A stretch of 64,000 nt of DNA from Tenacibaculum holothuriorum (GCF_002120225.1 NZ_LAPZ01000011.1:1-64000), one strand, 5' to 3'; positions 16,546 to 24,673 are shown, counted from the first letter of the stretch. The notes: a model not told the origin generated them from the sequence alone. Program-made: numbers and translations.

Positions 16546-17748
16546 TTAGTATTGAAATTCTCTCATTACTATTCTTTCTTTGTGAAGATGTCTATTACCT
16601 TCAACAAAATCTTTGATTATTTGTTGATATTGTCTGCACTGAGCTTCGGTAACTTCTGCAGATGCACCTACTGAAAACATTTTAGATTGCAATGCTTTTT
16701 GTTGTTGTTCGCAAGCATAATTGTCTTCTAAAACAAAATCATAAGACTCCATTGGGTCGCCATCTTTTAGTTTTTGAAGTTGTAAAAAACCAAAATATGA
16801 ACGGATAAATTTTGGAATATTCTTAATAGTTTCTGAAGTGGACATTGGTTGTACTTTAGTTCGCAAAACCACTTTACATTTGTTTGGAGCTAATGGAATA
16901 ATATGAAAGGTAGACCAGTTCGTTTGACTTTCTGCTAAACCGATGTTTGGGAAAATCATAGGTACATATACCAAAGTACTATCAACTCCTTTTATTTTAG
17001 AAATGGGTTGATTGTTAATTCTTTTTTCATAATCTTTTTCATGCACTGGTTCTACAAATGTATAATGAGGTCCGGCATAACCAAAACTAGCTTTATCGTG
17101 GTTAAACATGAAAAGTGTTTTACTGTGTAAGTGATTTAGATGGTATACATCCATGTAGTTTTCAGCAACTAATTTCCAGTTTGCATGAATAACGTGTTCT
17201 TGTTTAAAAGCTGTTAATTCTTGTAGTTCTTCTGGTTTGTGATAGGGACTAATATAATTTTCAAATCCACATAAAAATTCATGTAAAGGTTCTGCTTTAG
17301 GATCAGGATGAACAAATACCATTCCTCGCCAAGTTTCAACTTGAGCTTTATGCAAACAGAATTTCTTTTTATCTAGATTAGGAAATTGTTTTTCTTCGTC
17401 TGGAACTGATTGTAACTCACCTTGTAAACTATAAGTCCAAGCATGATAAGGGCAGGTTATTGCTGTTTTAGCTTTACCGGCAGAACGTAATAATTGTGTT
17501 CCTTTATGACGACAAATGTTATGAAAAGCACGTAAGCGTTGGTCTTTTCCTTTTACAACCATAATGTTTTGACTACCACATTGAACGGTAACAAAATCTC
17601 CTGGGTTAGCTACGTCTTCTATAAGACCAGCAAATTGCCATGTGTTACCAAAAATATGTTCCATTTCTAAATTGTACCATTCTTGAGAAGTATATGCTTC
17701 TACTGGTAAAACAGGCATTAGTTTTTGTTCTTCGGTAGTGGTTTTCAT
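16546..17748 (-). CDS. Rieske non-heme iron oxygenase, alpha subunit
   Basis: Ring-hydroxylating-type oxygenase of 400 residues. The Rieske [2Fe-2S] ligands are intact (Cys79, His81, Cys99, His102). The mononuclear iron motif is ENYMDVYHLNHLH, with bridging Asp200 and ligands His203 and His208. A distal carboxylate lies in the segment before CEQQQKALQS. The bridging Asp is that of typical Rieske oxygenases, not the Glu reported for carnitine monooxygenase CntA. No beta subunit, ferredoxin or reductase gene is adjacent; the nearest candidate reductase is at 58145-59221. The enzyme probably performs the first oxidation of the imported compound. The gene has its own predicted promoter with an FNR-like palindrome, so it may lead the operon down to 3106. 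Confidence 0.92.
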   Translation of the reverse strand: MKTTTEEQKLMPVLPVEAYTSQEWYNLEMEHIFGNTWQFAGLIEDVANPGDFVTVQCGSQNIMVVKGKDQRLRAFHNICRHKGTQLLRSAGKAKTAITCPYHAWTYSLQGELQSVPDEEKQFPNLDKKKFCLHKAQVETWRGMVFVHPDPKAEPLHEFLCGFENYISPYHKPEELQELTAFKQEHVIHANWKLVAENYMDVYHLNHLHSKTLFMFNHDKASFGYAGPHYTFVEPVHEKDYEKRINNQPISKIKGVDSTLVYVPMIFPNIGLAESQTNWSTFHIIPLAPNKCKVVLRTKVQPMSTSETIKNIPKFIRSYFGFLQLQKLKDGDPMESYDFVLEDNYACEQQQKALQSKMFSVGASAEVTEAQCRQYQQIIKDFVEGNRHLHKERIVMREFQY

Positions 17749-17768
17749 GGTAAAAATATTAGTCTCTT

Positions 17769-17814
17769 CAAATTTATTTTAAACCCTAGTTTTTTCTTTT
17801 GACATAGGTCAAAA
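17769..17814 (-). promoter_or_regulatory. Promoter and FNR-like operator of the Rieske gene
   Basis: On the minus strand TAAATTTG (plus 17769-17776) fits the Bacteroidota -7 element TANNTTTG. Upstream is an 18-bp palindrome, TTTTGACATAGGTCAAAA (17797-17814), with 7-bp perfect arms around ATAG. Its centre lies 29.5 bp from the upstream edge of the -7 box, about position -41 if transcription starts a few bases after the box. This is the classic class II activator position of the CRP/FNR family. The same arrangement recurs before the aldehyde dehydrogenase gene at 23240. Confidence 0.55.
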
Positions 17815-17821
17815 ACTAAGG

Positions 17822-18097
17822 TTATGCACCCAGGTATTCAGGAAAAAAAGGACGTAAAATAAATACCATACTAAATAAGAACCATAGTACATTGGTTAGC
17901 CAAAATTCTAAAGGCTCATTTTCTTTAGTTGCAATTGATAAGAATTGTGTAGAACCACTATTTACAGCTTGAAAAACCCAAGATAAAAACAATAATCCCC
18001 AACCAATACTAAACCATTTGTTGGTTTCTGGGTAAATAAAAGGAATGAAGAAACTAGCAAACCCAACAATAATAGCTATTAAATTAATTTTTTTCAT
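17822..18097 (-). CDS. Small inner-membrane protein, 91 residues
   Basis: Hypothetical protein with about three hydrophobic segments (residues 5-22, 29-44 and 65-84) and short polar loops, so an integral membrane protein. It has no recognisable family motif. It lies between the TonB receptor gene and the Rieske oxygenase gene on the same strand, downstream of an intercistronic hairpin and just upstream of the Rieske promoter. The second Rieske operon (62693-62917) also has a small multi-span membrane protein directly upstream of a Rieske gene, although the two show no evident similarity. Transport or membrane anchoring of the oxygenase system is a guess only. Confidence 0.7.
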   Translation of the reverse strand: MKKINLIAIIVGFASFFIPFIYPETNKWFSIGWGLLFLSWVFQAVNSGSTQFLSIATKENEPLEFWLTNVLWFLFSMVFILRPFFPEYLGA

Positions 18098-18117
18098 GTG
18101 TATAATTTATTTGTTAT

Positions 18118-18155
18118 AACAACAAAGGCTGAAATTAAATTCAACCTTTGTTGTT
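18118..18155. other. Intercistronic hairpin after the TonB receptor gene
   Basis: Arms 18118-18133 and 18140-18155 (AACAACAAAGGCTGAA / TTCAACCTTTGTTGTT) pair at 15 of 16 positions around a 6-nt loop. The T-run lies on the plus-strand side (18160-18166), so as a terminator it points against the local genes. On the minus-strand mRNA it more likely stabilises or separates the receptor message from the downstream genes. Confidence 0.55.
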
Positions 18156-18164
18156 GTGTTTTTT

Positions 18165-20792
18165 TTATTGAAAAATGTTGTTTATTTTTAATCGAACTCC
18201 AGCAATTAAAGGAAGACCTCTAGATACGTATGGAAACTCAGCTCCAGCTCCTAAAGCGCCATTTGCTCTAGCCACTGTTAAGTATTCTTTGTCTAAAATG
18301 TTATTTGCAAATACTGAAACATTAAATCTTCCGTTTGCCAAACCGTTAAAACCAATGCTACCATTTAATAAACCGTAAGCCTCTCCCTTTAAGTTAGGGT
18401 CATTTCTTTGATGGAAGAATTGATCACCTTGATGGTAATAATCTGCTTGTACAAAGAACGATGTAGTTTGGTTGCTAAAATATTTTTCGTAGGCTAAAAA
18501 TGCATTGAAAGTTAATTCTGGAGTATAAGCTAATCTGTTACCGCTATAATCAATATTATTAACAATAGCAGGACCGCCCGTTGGAGGGAAGATAGTTTCA
18601 ACAGTTGTAAAATCTTTAAATTTAGCATCTACGTATGAAAGACTACCACCAATTGTTAATTCTTGAAGGATGTTATATGCAGTTTCGATTTCGATACCTT
18701 TTGATGTTGATTTACTAGCGTTTATAATAGCTGTTCTAGGTCCACTAATATCTTCAACTTGTAAGTTGTTATAATCGTAATAATAAGCAGAAACATTTAT
18801 AAATCCTCTTCCTTCTGGGAAGTTGTATTTAGTTCCTATTTCAAAAGCATTATTAGTTTCTGGTTTTACTTCTTCTAAAATATAGTATCCGAATCCACCA
18901 GGTTTGTAACCTCTAGAATATCCTCCAAATACCATTAAATCTTTAGTGAATTTGTAGGCTACATTAAGTCTTGGTTGAAAAGCTACCCAAGTTTGTTCAG
19001 TGTTATTGTCAGCAGCACCTAATCTTTCACCAAAAGTTAAAAAGTTAAAAGGTGTGTTAGTTGGAGGGTTAAAAGCACCGTTGTTTTGATGATATTGACC
19101 AGTACCTAATTTAGCAAAATAGCGTAATTTTTTCTTGTCGTAAGAAACTCTAAAACCTGCCGTTACGTCAATTTTTTCTGTAGCATGCCATGTAGCATCG
19201 GCAAAAACAGATGAACTGAAAATTTTTGAAGTATGTAAAGTGTTTTCTTTCCAATCATTTGATGTCCACCCATTTAAAATGTTTGCAGAAAAACCACCTC
19301 CTAAAGGCACTGGACCTAATGAATATGAGATGAATTTATCGAATTGAGCATCATTACCAAATAAATTATTTTGTTGGTCTGATGTTTGGTAGAATACATT
19401 CACAGCAGCTAACCAATCTAATTTATCATTAGAACCTTTTAAACGGATTTCTTGGTTATAAGTTTCGAATTCATCGATAGATTCTATTGATGTAAAGTCA
19501 AATGCGGTTTGATCGATATCAGTAATAAAAGTTAATTTATTATTGTTGTATGCAGAAATAGATTCTAAAGAAAGGTTTTCTGATAAAAATCCTACTAATT
19601 TTAAGGTAGCTGTTGTGTTTTGTGAATTATCTGCCGACGGTGCGCTAATTTTTGTTTTTCTTCTAAATTTATCGGTGTTAGGAGCTATAACGCTAATGCC
19701 ATCTGGAGCAAATGAAAAGGTGGAAAATTGCCCGTTTGCAATGTTTAAAGCTGTAATTTGAGTTTTCATAATATCATTATCAGCAATAGATACGAATGGT
19801 GCACCACCTCTGTCAGAATCTGTATGTGTAACTTTTAAATCTGCTGAGAAAAATTCAGAAACATAATTTAAACCTAACCTGTTAGCTTTTAGGTCTACTT
19901 TTCCTAATTGAGTAATAGAGTTGTCTTTTATGTTAGTTGCTTCAATAAGTCCGTTTCTTGTTTGTTTTCTACCAGAAAATCTAAAAGTAAATTTATCAGA
20001 TAATGGGAGATTTATCATATAGTCTGCAGTAAACTGTCCTTCGTTTCCAAAAGTAAAAGCTAATTTGGCATCTTCGTAAAATTTTGCGCTATTGGTGTTA
20101 ATGCTAATAGCACCTGCAGAGGTGTTACGACCAAATAATGTTCCTTGAGGTCCTTTTAAAACTTCAATTCGTTCGATATCAAAAAATTCATTTCCGCCAG
20201 CAGTAAGTCTTCCTGAGAAAAAACCATCAGTAAAAATACCCACACTATTTTCGATTGAATTATGGAAAATGTTAGAGCTTATACCTCTAATGTTGTATAC
20301 TACTGCTCCTGGTGTAATACCTCCTGTAAGACCAGGAATTTCGTTCATTATACCTTCTACGTTGTTAATATTTGGTTTAGCTTCAACTCTAGAGGCGTCG
20401 AAAACACTAACGGCAATAGGTACTTCTTGTAATTTTTGTTCACGTAATTGTGAGGTAACTACTACTTCATTTAATGTGTTTCCGTATTCTAATGCAACAA
20501 CAATTTCTTCGTTAGCATTTGTAACTGTTAATTCTTTTGAGTTATAACCAACAAATGTTACGTTTAAAGTTAGTGGTAATGGATGTTTAGTTGAAAAGGT
20601 GAAGTTTCCATCAAAATCGGTTGTAGACCCTGAATAACTTCCTTTTACCATTACGCTTGCTCCAGGAAGAGGTTCGTTAGTGGTTTTGTCTAATACCTTC
20701 CCTTTTAAGGTTGTTTGAGCAAGTAAAGAAAAACTACTTAAAAAAGTAAGTAAGAACAAGGTTTTTCTTAAAGATAGGAAATTGTGTTTCAT
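18165..20792 (-). CDS. TonB-dependent outer-membrane receptor
   Basis: Protein of 875 residues with a signal peptide (about 1-25, ending LLAQ). A carboxypeptidase-regulatory-like domain (about 27-105, GxVLDKTTNEPLPGASV) follows, then a plug (about 115-230, with IRGIS and LKGPQGTLFGRNTSAGAI) and a 22-strand-type barrel to the end. It imports a scarce or bulky compound across the outer membrane using TonB energy. No SusD gene is adjacent, so it is not a SusCD glycan importer; the LFGRNTSAGAI plug motif recalls receptors common in Proteobacteria that degrade hydrophobic compounds. The TetR gene is 33 bp upstream on the same strand, and the catabolic genes follow, so it probably imports the pathway substrate. 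Confidence 0.92.
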   Translation of the reverse strand: MKHNFLSLRKTLFLLTFLSSFSLLAQTTLKGKVLDKTTNEPLPGASVMVKGSYSGSTTDFDGNFTFSTKHPLPLTLNVTFVGYNSKELTVTNANEEIVVALEYGNTLNEVVVTSQLREQKLQEVPIAVSVFDASRVEAKPNINNVEGIMNEIPGLTGGITPGAVVYNIRGISSNIFHNSIENSVGIFTDGFFSGRLTAGGNEFFDIERIEVLKGPQGTLFGRNTSAGAISINTNSAKFYEDAKLAFTFGNEGQFTADYMINLPLSDKFTFRFSGRKQTRNGLIEATNIKDNSITQLGKVDLKANRLGLNYVSEFFSADLKVTHTDSDRGGAPFVSIADNDIMKTQITALNIANGQFSTFSFAPDGISVIAPNTDKFRRKTKISAPSADNSQNTTATLKLVGFLSENLSLESISAYNNNKLTFITDIDQTAFDFTSIESIDEFETYNQEIRLKGSNDKLDWLAAVNVFYQTSDQQNNLFGNDAQFDKFISYSLGPVPLGGGFSANILNGWTSNDWKENTLHTSKIFSSSVFADATWHATEKIDVTAGFRVSYDKKKLRYFAKLGTGQYHQNNGAFNPPTNTPFNFLTFGERLGAADNNTEQTWVAFQPRLNVAYKFTKDLMVFGGYSRGYKPGGFGYYILEEVKPETNNAFEIGTKYNFPEGRGFINVSAYYYDYNNLQVEDISGPRTAIINASKSTSKGIEIETAYNILQELTIGGSLSYVDAKFKDFTTVETIFPPTGGPAIVNNIDYSGNRLAYTPELTFNAFLAYEKYFSNQTTSFFVQADYYHQGDQFFHQRNDPNLKGEAYGLLNGSIGFNGLANGRFNVSVFANNILDKEYLTVARANGALGAGAEFPYVSRGLPLIAGVRLKINNIFQ

Positions 20793-20825
20793 TACGTTTA
20801 AGGTTTATAGTTATTAATTATTTGT

Positions 20826-21452
20826 TTAGTTTATCCGCTTTAAGTCAGGGAAATAAACTTCAAGTCCTTTTTGAGTGTAATACGGATAAATGAGTTTTGA
20901 TATATGATCTAGAGCGCCTTCTAAATCGTCTTCTTTTTTTCCTTTAGTAGCTTGTCTTGTTAACCAGAAATGAAGTGTGTTTGTAATTGCTTCGGAAAGC
21001 GTTTTATACATTCCTTCAATTTCTTCTGGTCTAAAATATCCTTTGCCAACACTTATAAATAGTAAGCTTTCTATAACTTCTATTTGACGGTTAACCATAC
21101 GTTGATGTTTAGTTGCTATTTCTGGATAACTATTTATTATTGAAATAATGTCTTTATAGAAAAAACGAAATCTACTTACTTGCTCTAGATATAGTCTTGG
21201 AGCTTCCATACCTTTTCCTCTACTAATTAATATTTGATCGCCTAAAGAAATCTCTTTAATATTTGTGATCATATAATCGTAAATAGCATTCATCAAAATT
21301 TTATTTGTTGAAAAATGATAAGTGATATTTCCTGGGCTTATATCGAGTCTTTCTGCAATATCTCTAATTTTAACATTGGTATAACCCTTGTCATTATAGA
21401 GGGCTATTGCTCCTTCAATTATTCTGTTTTTTGTCTTTTGCGCTTTTGACAT
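20826..21452 (-). CDS. TetR/AcrR-family transcriptional regulator
   Basis: Protein of 208 residues. The N-terminal TetR helix-turn-helix is clear (KIRDIAERLDISPGNITYHF, about 28-47) after the usual NRIIEGAIALYNDKGY helix. The helical C-terminal ligand domain has no known signature. It is the first gene of the minus-strand catabolic island, directly before the TonB receptor gene, and is divergent from ribBA across a 114-bp promoter region. It is the obvious candidate for substrate-dependent control of the island. Its operator could not be located with confidence. Confidence 0.88.
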   Translation of the reverse strand: MSKAQKTKNRIIEGAIALYNDKGYTNVKIRDIAERLDISPGNITYHFSTNKILMNAIYDYMITNIKEISLGDQILISRGKGMEAPRLYLEQVSRFRFFYKDIISIINSYPEIATKHQRMVNRQIEVIESLLFISVGKGYFRPEEIEGMYKTLSEAITNTLHFWLTRQATKGKKEDDLEGALDHISKLIYPYYTQKGLEVYFPDLKRIN

Positions 21453-21503
21453 TTTAGGTTGTTATTTTTTGTTTATTGGGTAAAAATAGTACGTGTTTTT
21501 TGA

Positions 21504-21533
21504 CAAATTTATATAAAAAAATCATTTGAACAA
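21504..21533 (-). promoter_or_regulatory. Predicted promoter of the TetR gene
   Basis: On the minus strand a TTG (plus 21531-21533) and TAAATTTG (plus 21504-21511) are separated by exactly 19 bp, matching the Bacteroidota -33/-7 promoter (TTG, about 19 bp, TANNTTTG). The predicted leader to the ATG at 21452 is about 45 nt. Confidence 0.6.
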
Positions 21534-21552
21534 TTTTTTTAGTAATTTTTTG

Positions 21553-21560
21553 TACATTTG
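21553..21560 (+). promoter_or_regulatory. -7 element of ribBA, close to the start codon
   Basis: TACATTTG fits TANNTTTG and ends only 6 bp before the ribBA ATG at 21567, so the transcript would be leaderless or nearly so. No FMN riboswitch can fit or is seen in the 114-bp gap. The -33 match is weak: a TTTG lies 24 bp upstream. Confidence 0.5.
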
Positions 21561-21566
21561 TACTAA

Positions 21567-22700
21567 ATGAAAGCAAAAAACAACACTAAAATTACCCTAA
21601 ATACTATAGATGAGGGGATTGAAGCAATAAGGAGAGGAGAAATTGTTATTGTAGTAGATAATGAGAATAGAGAAAATGAAGGAGACTTTATTTGTGCCGC
21701 AGAATTAATTACTCCAGAAATTATAAATAAAATGGCCTCTTTAGGAAGAGGTCTTATATGTACGGCAATTGAAAAAGTCAGAGCCGATGAATTAGGTTTG
21801 AACATGATGGTTGCTACGAATACCGATAAAAATCAAACAGCTTTTACAGTATCAGTAGATTTAATTGGTCATGGTTGTACCACAGGAATTTCTGCTTATG
21901 ACAGGGCAACCTGTATCAAAGCTTTAACAAACTCAAGTTTTAAGCCTTCGGATTTTTCAAGACCAGGACATGTATTTCCTTTAGTAGCTAAAGAAGGAGG
22001 TGTATTACGAAGAGTAGGGCATACAGAAGCTGCAGTTGATTTGGCAACATTAGCAGGGTTACATCCTTCAGGAGTTTTGGTTGAAATTATGAATGAAGAT
22101 GGCACTATGGCTCGATTACCAGAGCTATATGAGCTAGCTCAAAAGTTAAATATGAAGCTGATTTCAATAGACGACTTAGTAGCATACAGATTAAAGAGTG
22201 AGCGATTGGTAAATCAAATTCAAGTGACTAAAATAGATTCAGTTTATGGAGAACTTGATTTAATTGCTTATGAACAAATTACTAATGGAGACATTCATAT
22301 TGTTATTAAAAAAGGAGGCTGGAATGAAGAAGAGCCTGTTTTGGTAAGAGTACATTCAAGTAGTGAAACAATAGAGTTTTCTCAATTATTCTATTCTAAC
22401 GAAAAAACAGTGTTACAAAAATCAATGCAAAAGATTGTAGAAGAAGGAAAAGGTGCTATTGTTTTTATGCGTCATAAAGAAAAAGAAGAAAACATTTTAA
22501 CTCAGTTATCTAACCTCACATTAAAAAAAGAAGAGCTTAAAGAAAAAAAGGAAGCTAAAAACCAAAGAGATTATGGTATCGGCGCTCAAATTATTAGAGA
22601 TTTAGAAATAAGAAAGATAAAATTAATAACCAATAATCCGAAACGAAGAGTAGGACTTATTGGCTATGGATTAGAAATAGTTGAAAACGTAGAATTATAA
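21567..22700 (+). CDS. ribB: RibBA-type 3,4-dihydroxy-2-butanone-4-phosphate synthase with degenerate GTP cyclohydrolase II domain
   Basis: Protein of 377 residues. Residues 1-210 are a complete RibB domain, with the acidic DNENRENEGDF loop, GLICTAI, and the SRPGHVFPLVAKEGGVLRRVGHTEA block. It makes the four-carbon riboflavin precursor from ribulose 5-phosphate. The C-terminal 165 residues follow the RibA fold, but the VRVHS motif runs into SSETIEFSQLF and the three zinc-binding cysteines of GTP cyclohydrolase II are absent. Cyclohydrolase activity is therefore not expected here. Such fused proteins with a degenerate second half are, to my knowledge, common in Bacteroidota. It lies opposite a flavin-dependent catabolic island, but co-regulation is not shown. 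Confidence 0.9.
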   Translation: MKAKNNTKITLNTIDEGIEAIRRGEIVIVVDNENRENEGDFICAAELITPEIINKMASLGRGLICTAIEKVRADELGLNMMVATNTDKNQTAFTVSVDLIGHGCTTGISAYDRATCIKALTNSSFKPSDFSRPGHVFPLVAKEGGVLRRVGHTEAAVDLATLAGLHPSGVLVEIMNEDGTMARLPELYELAQKLNMKLISIDDLVAYRLKSERLVNQIQVTKIDSVYGELDLIAYEQITNGDIHIVIKKGGWNEEEPVLVRVHSSSETIEFSQLFYSNEKTVLQKSMQKIVEEGKGAIVFMRHKEKEENILTQLSNLTLKKEELKEKKEAKNQRDYGIGAQIIRDLEIRKIKLITNNPKRRVGLIGYGLEIVENVEL

Positions 22701-22713
22701 AAAGCAAAAGAAA

Positions 22714-23166
22714 ATGAATGTAACAAAGAAATCAATTTTAGTATTCGCAGTAGTAATTTTAGGAGCAATTACAGTTTTTAGTCAAACTACAGTAGAGTTG
22801 TTTGGTATGGGAACTGTTGAGGTTAATAAAACTAATATAACATCCTCTGAATTAGTAGGGAAGTGGGAAACTTCTTACGATATGGAAGGGGAAAAAGTAT
22901 TTGTGGTTTATGAAATAAAAAAAGAAATGGGTAAATACAAAGCGTATAGTGTTTTGTTAAAAAATGAGAAAGGAGAAGCGCAACCAGATAACACTTTAGT
23001 AATGCCAAATATTCAATTAGGTAAAAAAAGTGATTATGTTATTGAATACGAAGGAAAGAAATACGATATAAAAGCTGATGTTAAGCTTAAAAGTATGAAT
23101 ACAATAGAAGTATTTTATAATTATTACGGATATAAAAACACAGAAATCTGGAAAAAAGTAAAGTAG
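22714..23166 (+). CDS. Secreted hypothetical protein, 150 residues
   Basis: It has a signal peptide (basic start, hydrophobic 8-22, cleavage near FSQ) and a single beta-rich domain. The domain starts at LVGKWETSYDMEGEKVF and ends NTEIWKKVK, a pattern shared by lipocalin-like and DUF2147-like periplasmic proteins with a GxW opening strand. No catalytic motif is seen. It starts 13 bp after ribBA on the same strand and may be co-transcribed. The downstream aldehyde dehydrogenase has its own predicted promoter. Confidence 0.7.
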   Translation: MNVTKKSILVFAVVILGAITVFSQTTVELFGMGTVEVNKTNITSSELVGKWETSYDMEGEKVFVVYEIKKEMGKYKAYSVLLKNEKGEAQPDNTLVMPNIQLGKKSDYVIEYEGKKYDIKADVKLKSMNTIEVFYNYYGYKNTEIWKKVK

Positions 23167-23167
23167 T

Positions 23168-23213
23168 TTTTGACTTATATCAAAAATAAAAAACAATAAC
23201 CTTAAGATATTTG
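23168..23213 (+). promoter_or_regulatory. FNR-like operator and promoter of the second aldehyde dehydrogenase
   Basis: The palindrome TTTTGACTTATATCAAAA (23168-23185) matches the one before the Rieske gene (17797-17814) in consensus TTTTGACWTAKRTCAAAA. Its centre lies 29.5 bp from a -7-like GATATTTG (23206-23213), the same spacing as at the Rieske promoter. The -7 box has one mismatch to TANNTTTG. Confidence 0.5.
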
Positions 23214-23239
23214 AACTAACCTTAAAACTCTTAGTAAAA

Positions 23240-24673
23240 ATGCCAATTCAAACTTTAAATCCTTATACGAACAAAGTTGAAAAAACTTTTGAAGAGTTCT
23301 CTTCAGAACAAATTGAGACTATAATTGCTAAAGCAGATGAAGCGCATAAAAGTTGGAAGAACACTTCAGTAGCAAAACGATGCGAATTGATGCACAATTT
23401 AGCAAAAGTATTAAGAGAAAAAGCAGATCATTGGGCTAAGTTTCCTGTTATAGAAATGGGTAAACTTTTTAGAGAAAGTAAAGATTGGGAAATTGATATT
23501 TGTGCACAAATTGCAACATATTATGCCAAAAACGGTAAGAAGTTTTTAGCCCCAGAAGTATTGAAAAGAAATCTATTTACAGGTTCAACTGTAGTAGAAA
23601 AACATTCTATAGGAGTTTTGTTTGGAATCATGCCATGGAACTATCCATATTATCAAATTTTCAGGTTTGCAGTTCCAAATATCATAGCAGGAAATACGAT
23701 TATACTGAAACATGCATCTAATGTTCCTCAATGTGCCATTGCAGTTGAAGAAATGTTTAAAGAAGCTGGTTTTCCAGAAGGAGTTTATACCAATGTTTTA
23801 GTATCGGGGCGAAATACAGCTCAGATAATTGAAGACCCAAGAGTTAAAGGAATTTCTTTAACAGGAAGTGAAACTGCTGGAGCAAAAGTTGCTGAATTAG
23901 CAGGAAAACATCTTAAAAAGGTAGTAATGGAATTAGGTGGAAGTGATCCTTTTGTAATGTTAGACGATGCCGATATGGATTATTCGGTTGAAGTTGGTCT
24001 TTTAGGGCGTTTTTTCAACTCAGGACAAACCTGTATTGCCTCTAAACGATTTGTAATCCATGAGAAGGTTTATGACGAGTATTTAGCAAAATTTAAAGGA
24101 GCATTACAAATGTATGTTCCAGGTGATCCTATGGAATATAAAACCATGTACGCACCAATGAGTAGCATGGATGAATTAGAATATTTAGATGGCTTGGTTC
24201 AAAAAGCAATTGAACAAGGAGCCGTTTTAGAAGCAGGAGGTAAAAGAATTGAAGGATTACCAGGAGCTTGGTATGAACCAACAATTTTATCGAATGTAAC
24301 AAAAGATATGGACATTTATTCACAAGAATTATTTGGTCCTGTAGCAGTGTTTTATAAAGCTAAAAACGATGCAGATGCAGTCGCTTTGGCAAATGATTCA
24401 CAATATGGATTATCATCTGTAGTAATGTCTAAAAACAATAGTAGAGCTAATAATGTAGCTTCTCAATTAGAAGCGGGTATGACATTTATAAACTGCCCTA
24501 GTATTACAGAACCTGAAACTCCGTTTGGTGGAGTTAAAAACTCAGGTTACGGACGTGAGTTAGCAAAAATGGGAATTGAAGAATTTGTGAATTTAAAAAC
24601 AGTTCGAAAAATTCCAGTGTGGGCATTTAAAATGCTCCTTAATAAACAGAAGAAGGCTTTAGCAAGTTCTTAG
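23240..24673 (+). CDS. NAD(P)-dependent succinate-semialdehyde dehydrogenase family protein, second copy
   Basis: An aldehyde dehydrogenase of 477 residues with MPWNYPYY (oxyanion Asn134), LTGSETAG, MELGGS (base Glu231), GQTC (nucleophile Cys265) and SQELFGPVA. The acidic ends and the GGVKNSGYGRELAKMG C-terminal block are those of the GabD/YneI group that prefers short semialdehydes. It is not a close duplicate of the enzyme at 3106-4554. It is monocistronic, with its own predicted promoter carrying the palindrome shared with the Rieske gene and a strong terminator after it, so it is probably part of the same regulon. Substrate inferred only from family. Confidence 0.87.
   Translation: MPIQTLNPYTNKVEKTFEEFSSEQIETIIAKADEAHKSWKNTSVAKRCELMHNLAKVLREKADHWAKFPVIEMGKLFRESKDWEIDICAQIATYYAKNGKKFLAPEVLKRNLFTGSTVVEKHSIGVLFGIMPWNYPYYQIFRFAVPNIIAGNTIILKHASNVPQCAIAVEEMFKEAGFPEGVYTNVLVSGRNTAQIIEDPRVKGISLTGSETAGAKVAELAGKHLKKVVMELGGSDPFVMLDDADMDYSVEVGLLGRFFNSGQTCIASKRFVIHEKVYDEYLAKFKGALQMYVPGDPMEYKTMYAPMSSMDELEYLDGLVQKAIEQGAVLEAGGKRIEGLPGAWYEPTILSNVTKDMDIYSQELFGPVAVFYKAKNDADAVALANDSQYGLSSVVMSKNNSRANNVASQLEAGMTFINCPSITEPETPFGGVKNSGYGRELAKMGIEEFVNLKTVRKIPVWAFKMLLNKQKKALASS

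Noticed and set aside
16546..17748. Carnitine, choline or betaine monooxygenase
   Set aside because: The bridging residue is Asp (ENYMD...H....H), not the Glu reported for CntA, and the operon encodes CoA-linked degradation rather than quaternary-amine functions. The possibility is not fully excluded.
18165..20792. SusC-type glycan importer
   Set aside because: No SusD gene or glycoside hydrolase is adjacent; the neighbours are oxygenases and beta-oxidation enzymes.
21453..21566. FMN riboswitch before ribBA
   Set aside because: The gap is 114 bp, filled by two promoters, and the -7 box sits 6 bp before the start. No RFN-type conserved stem is visible.
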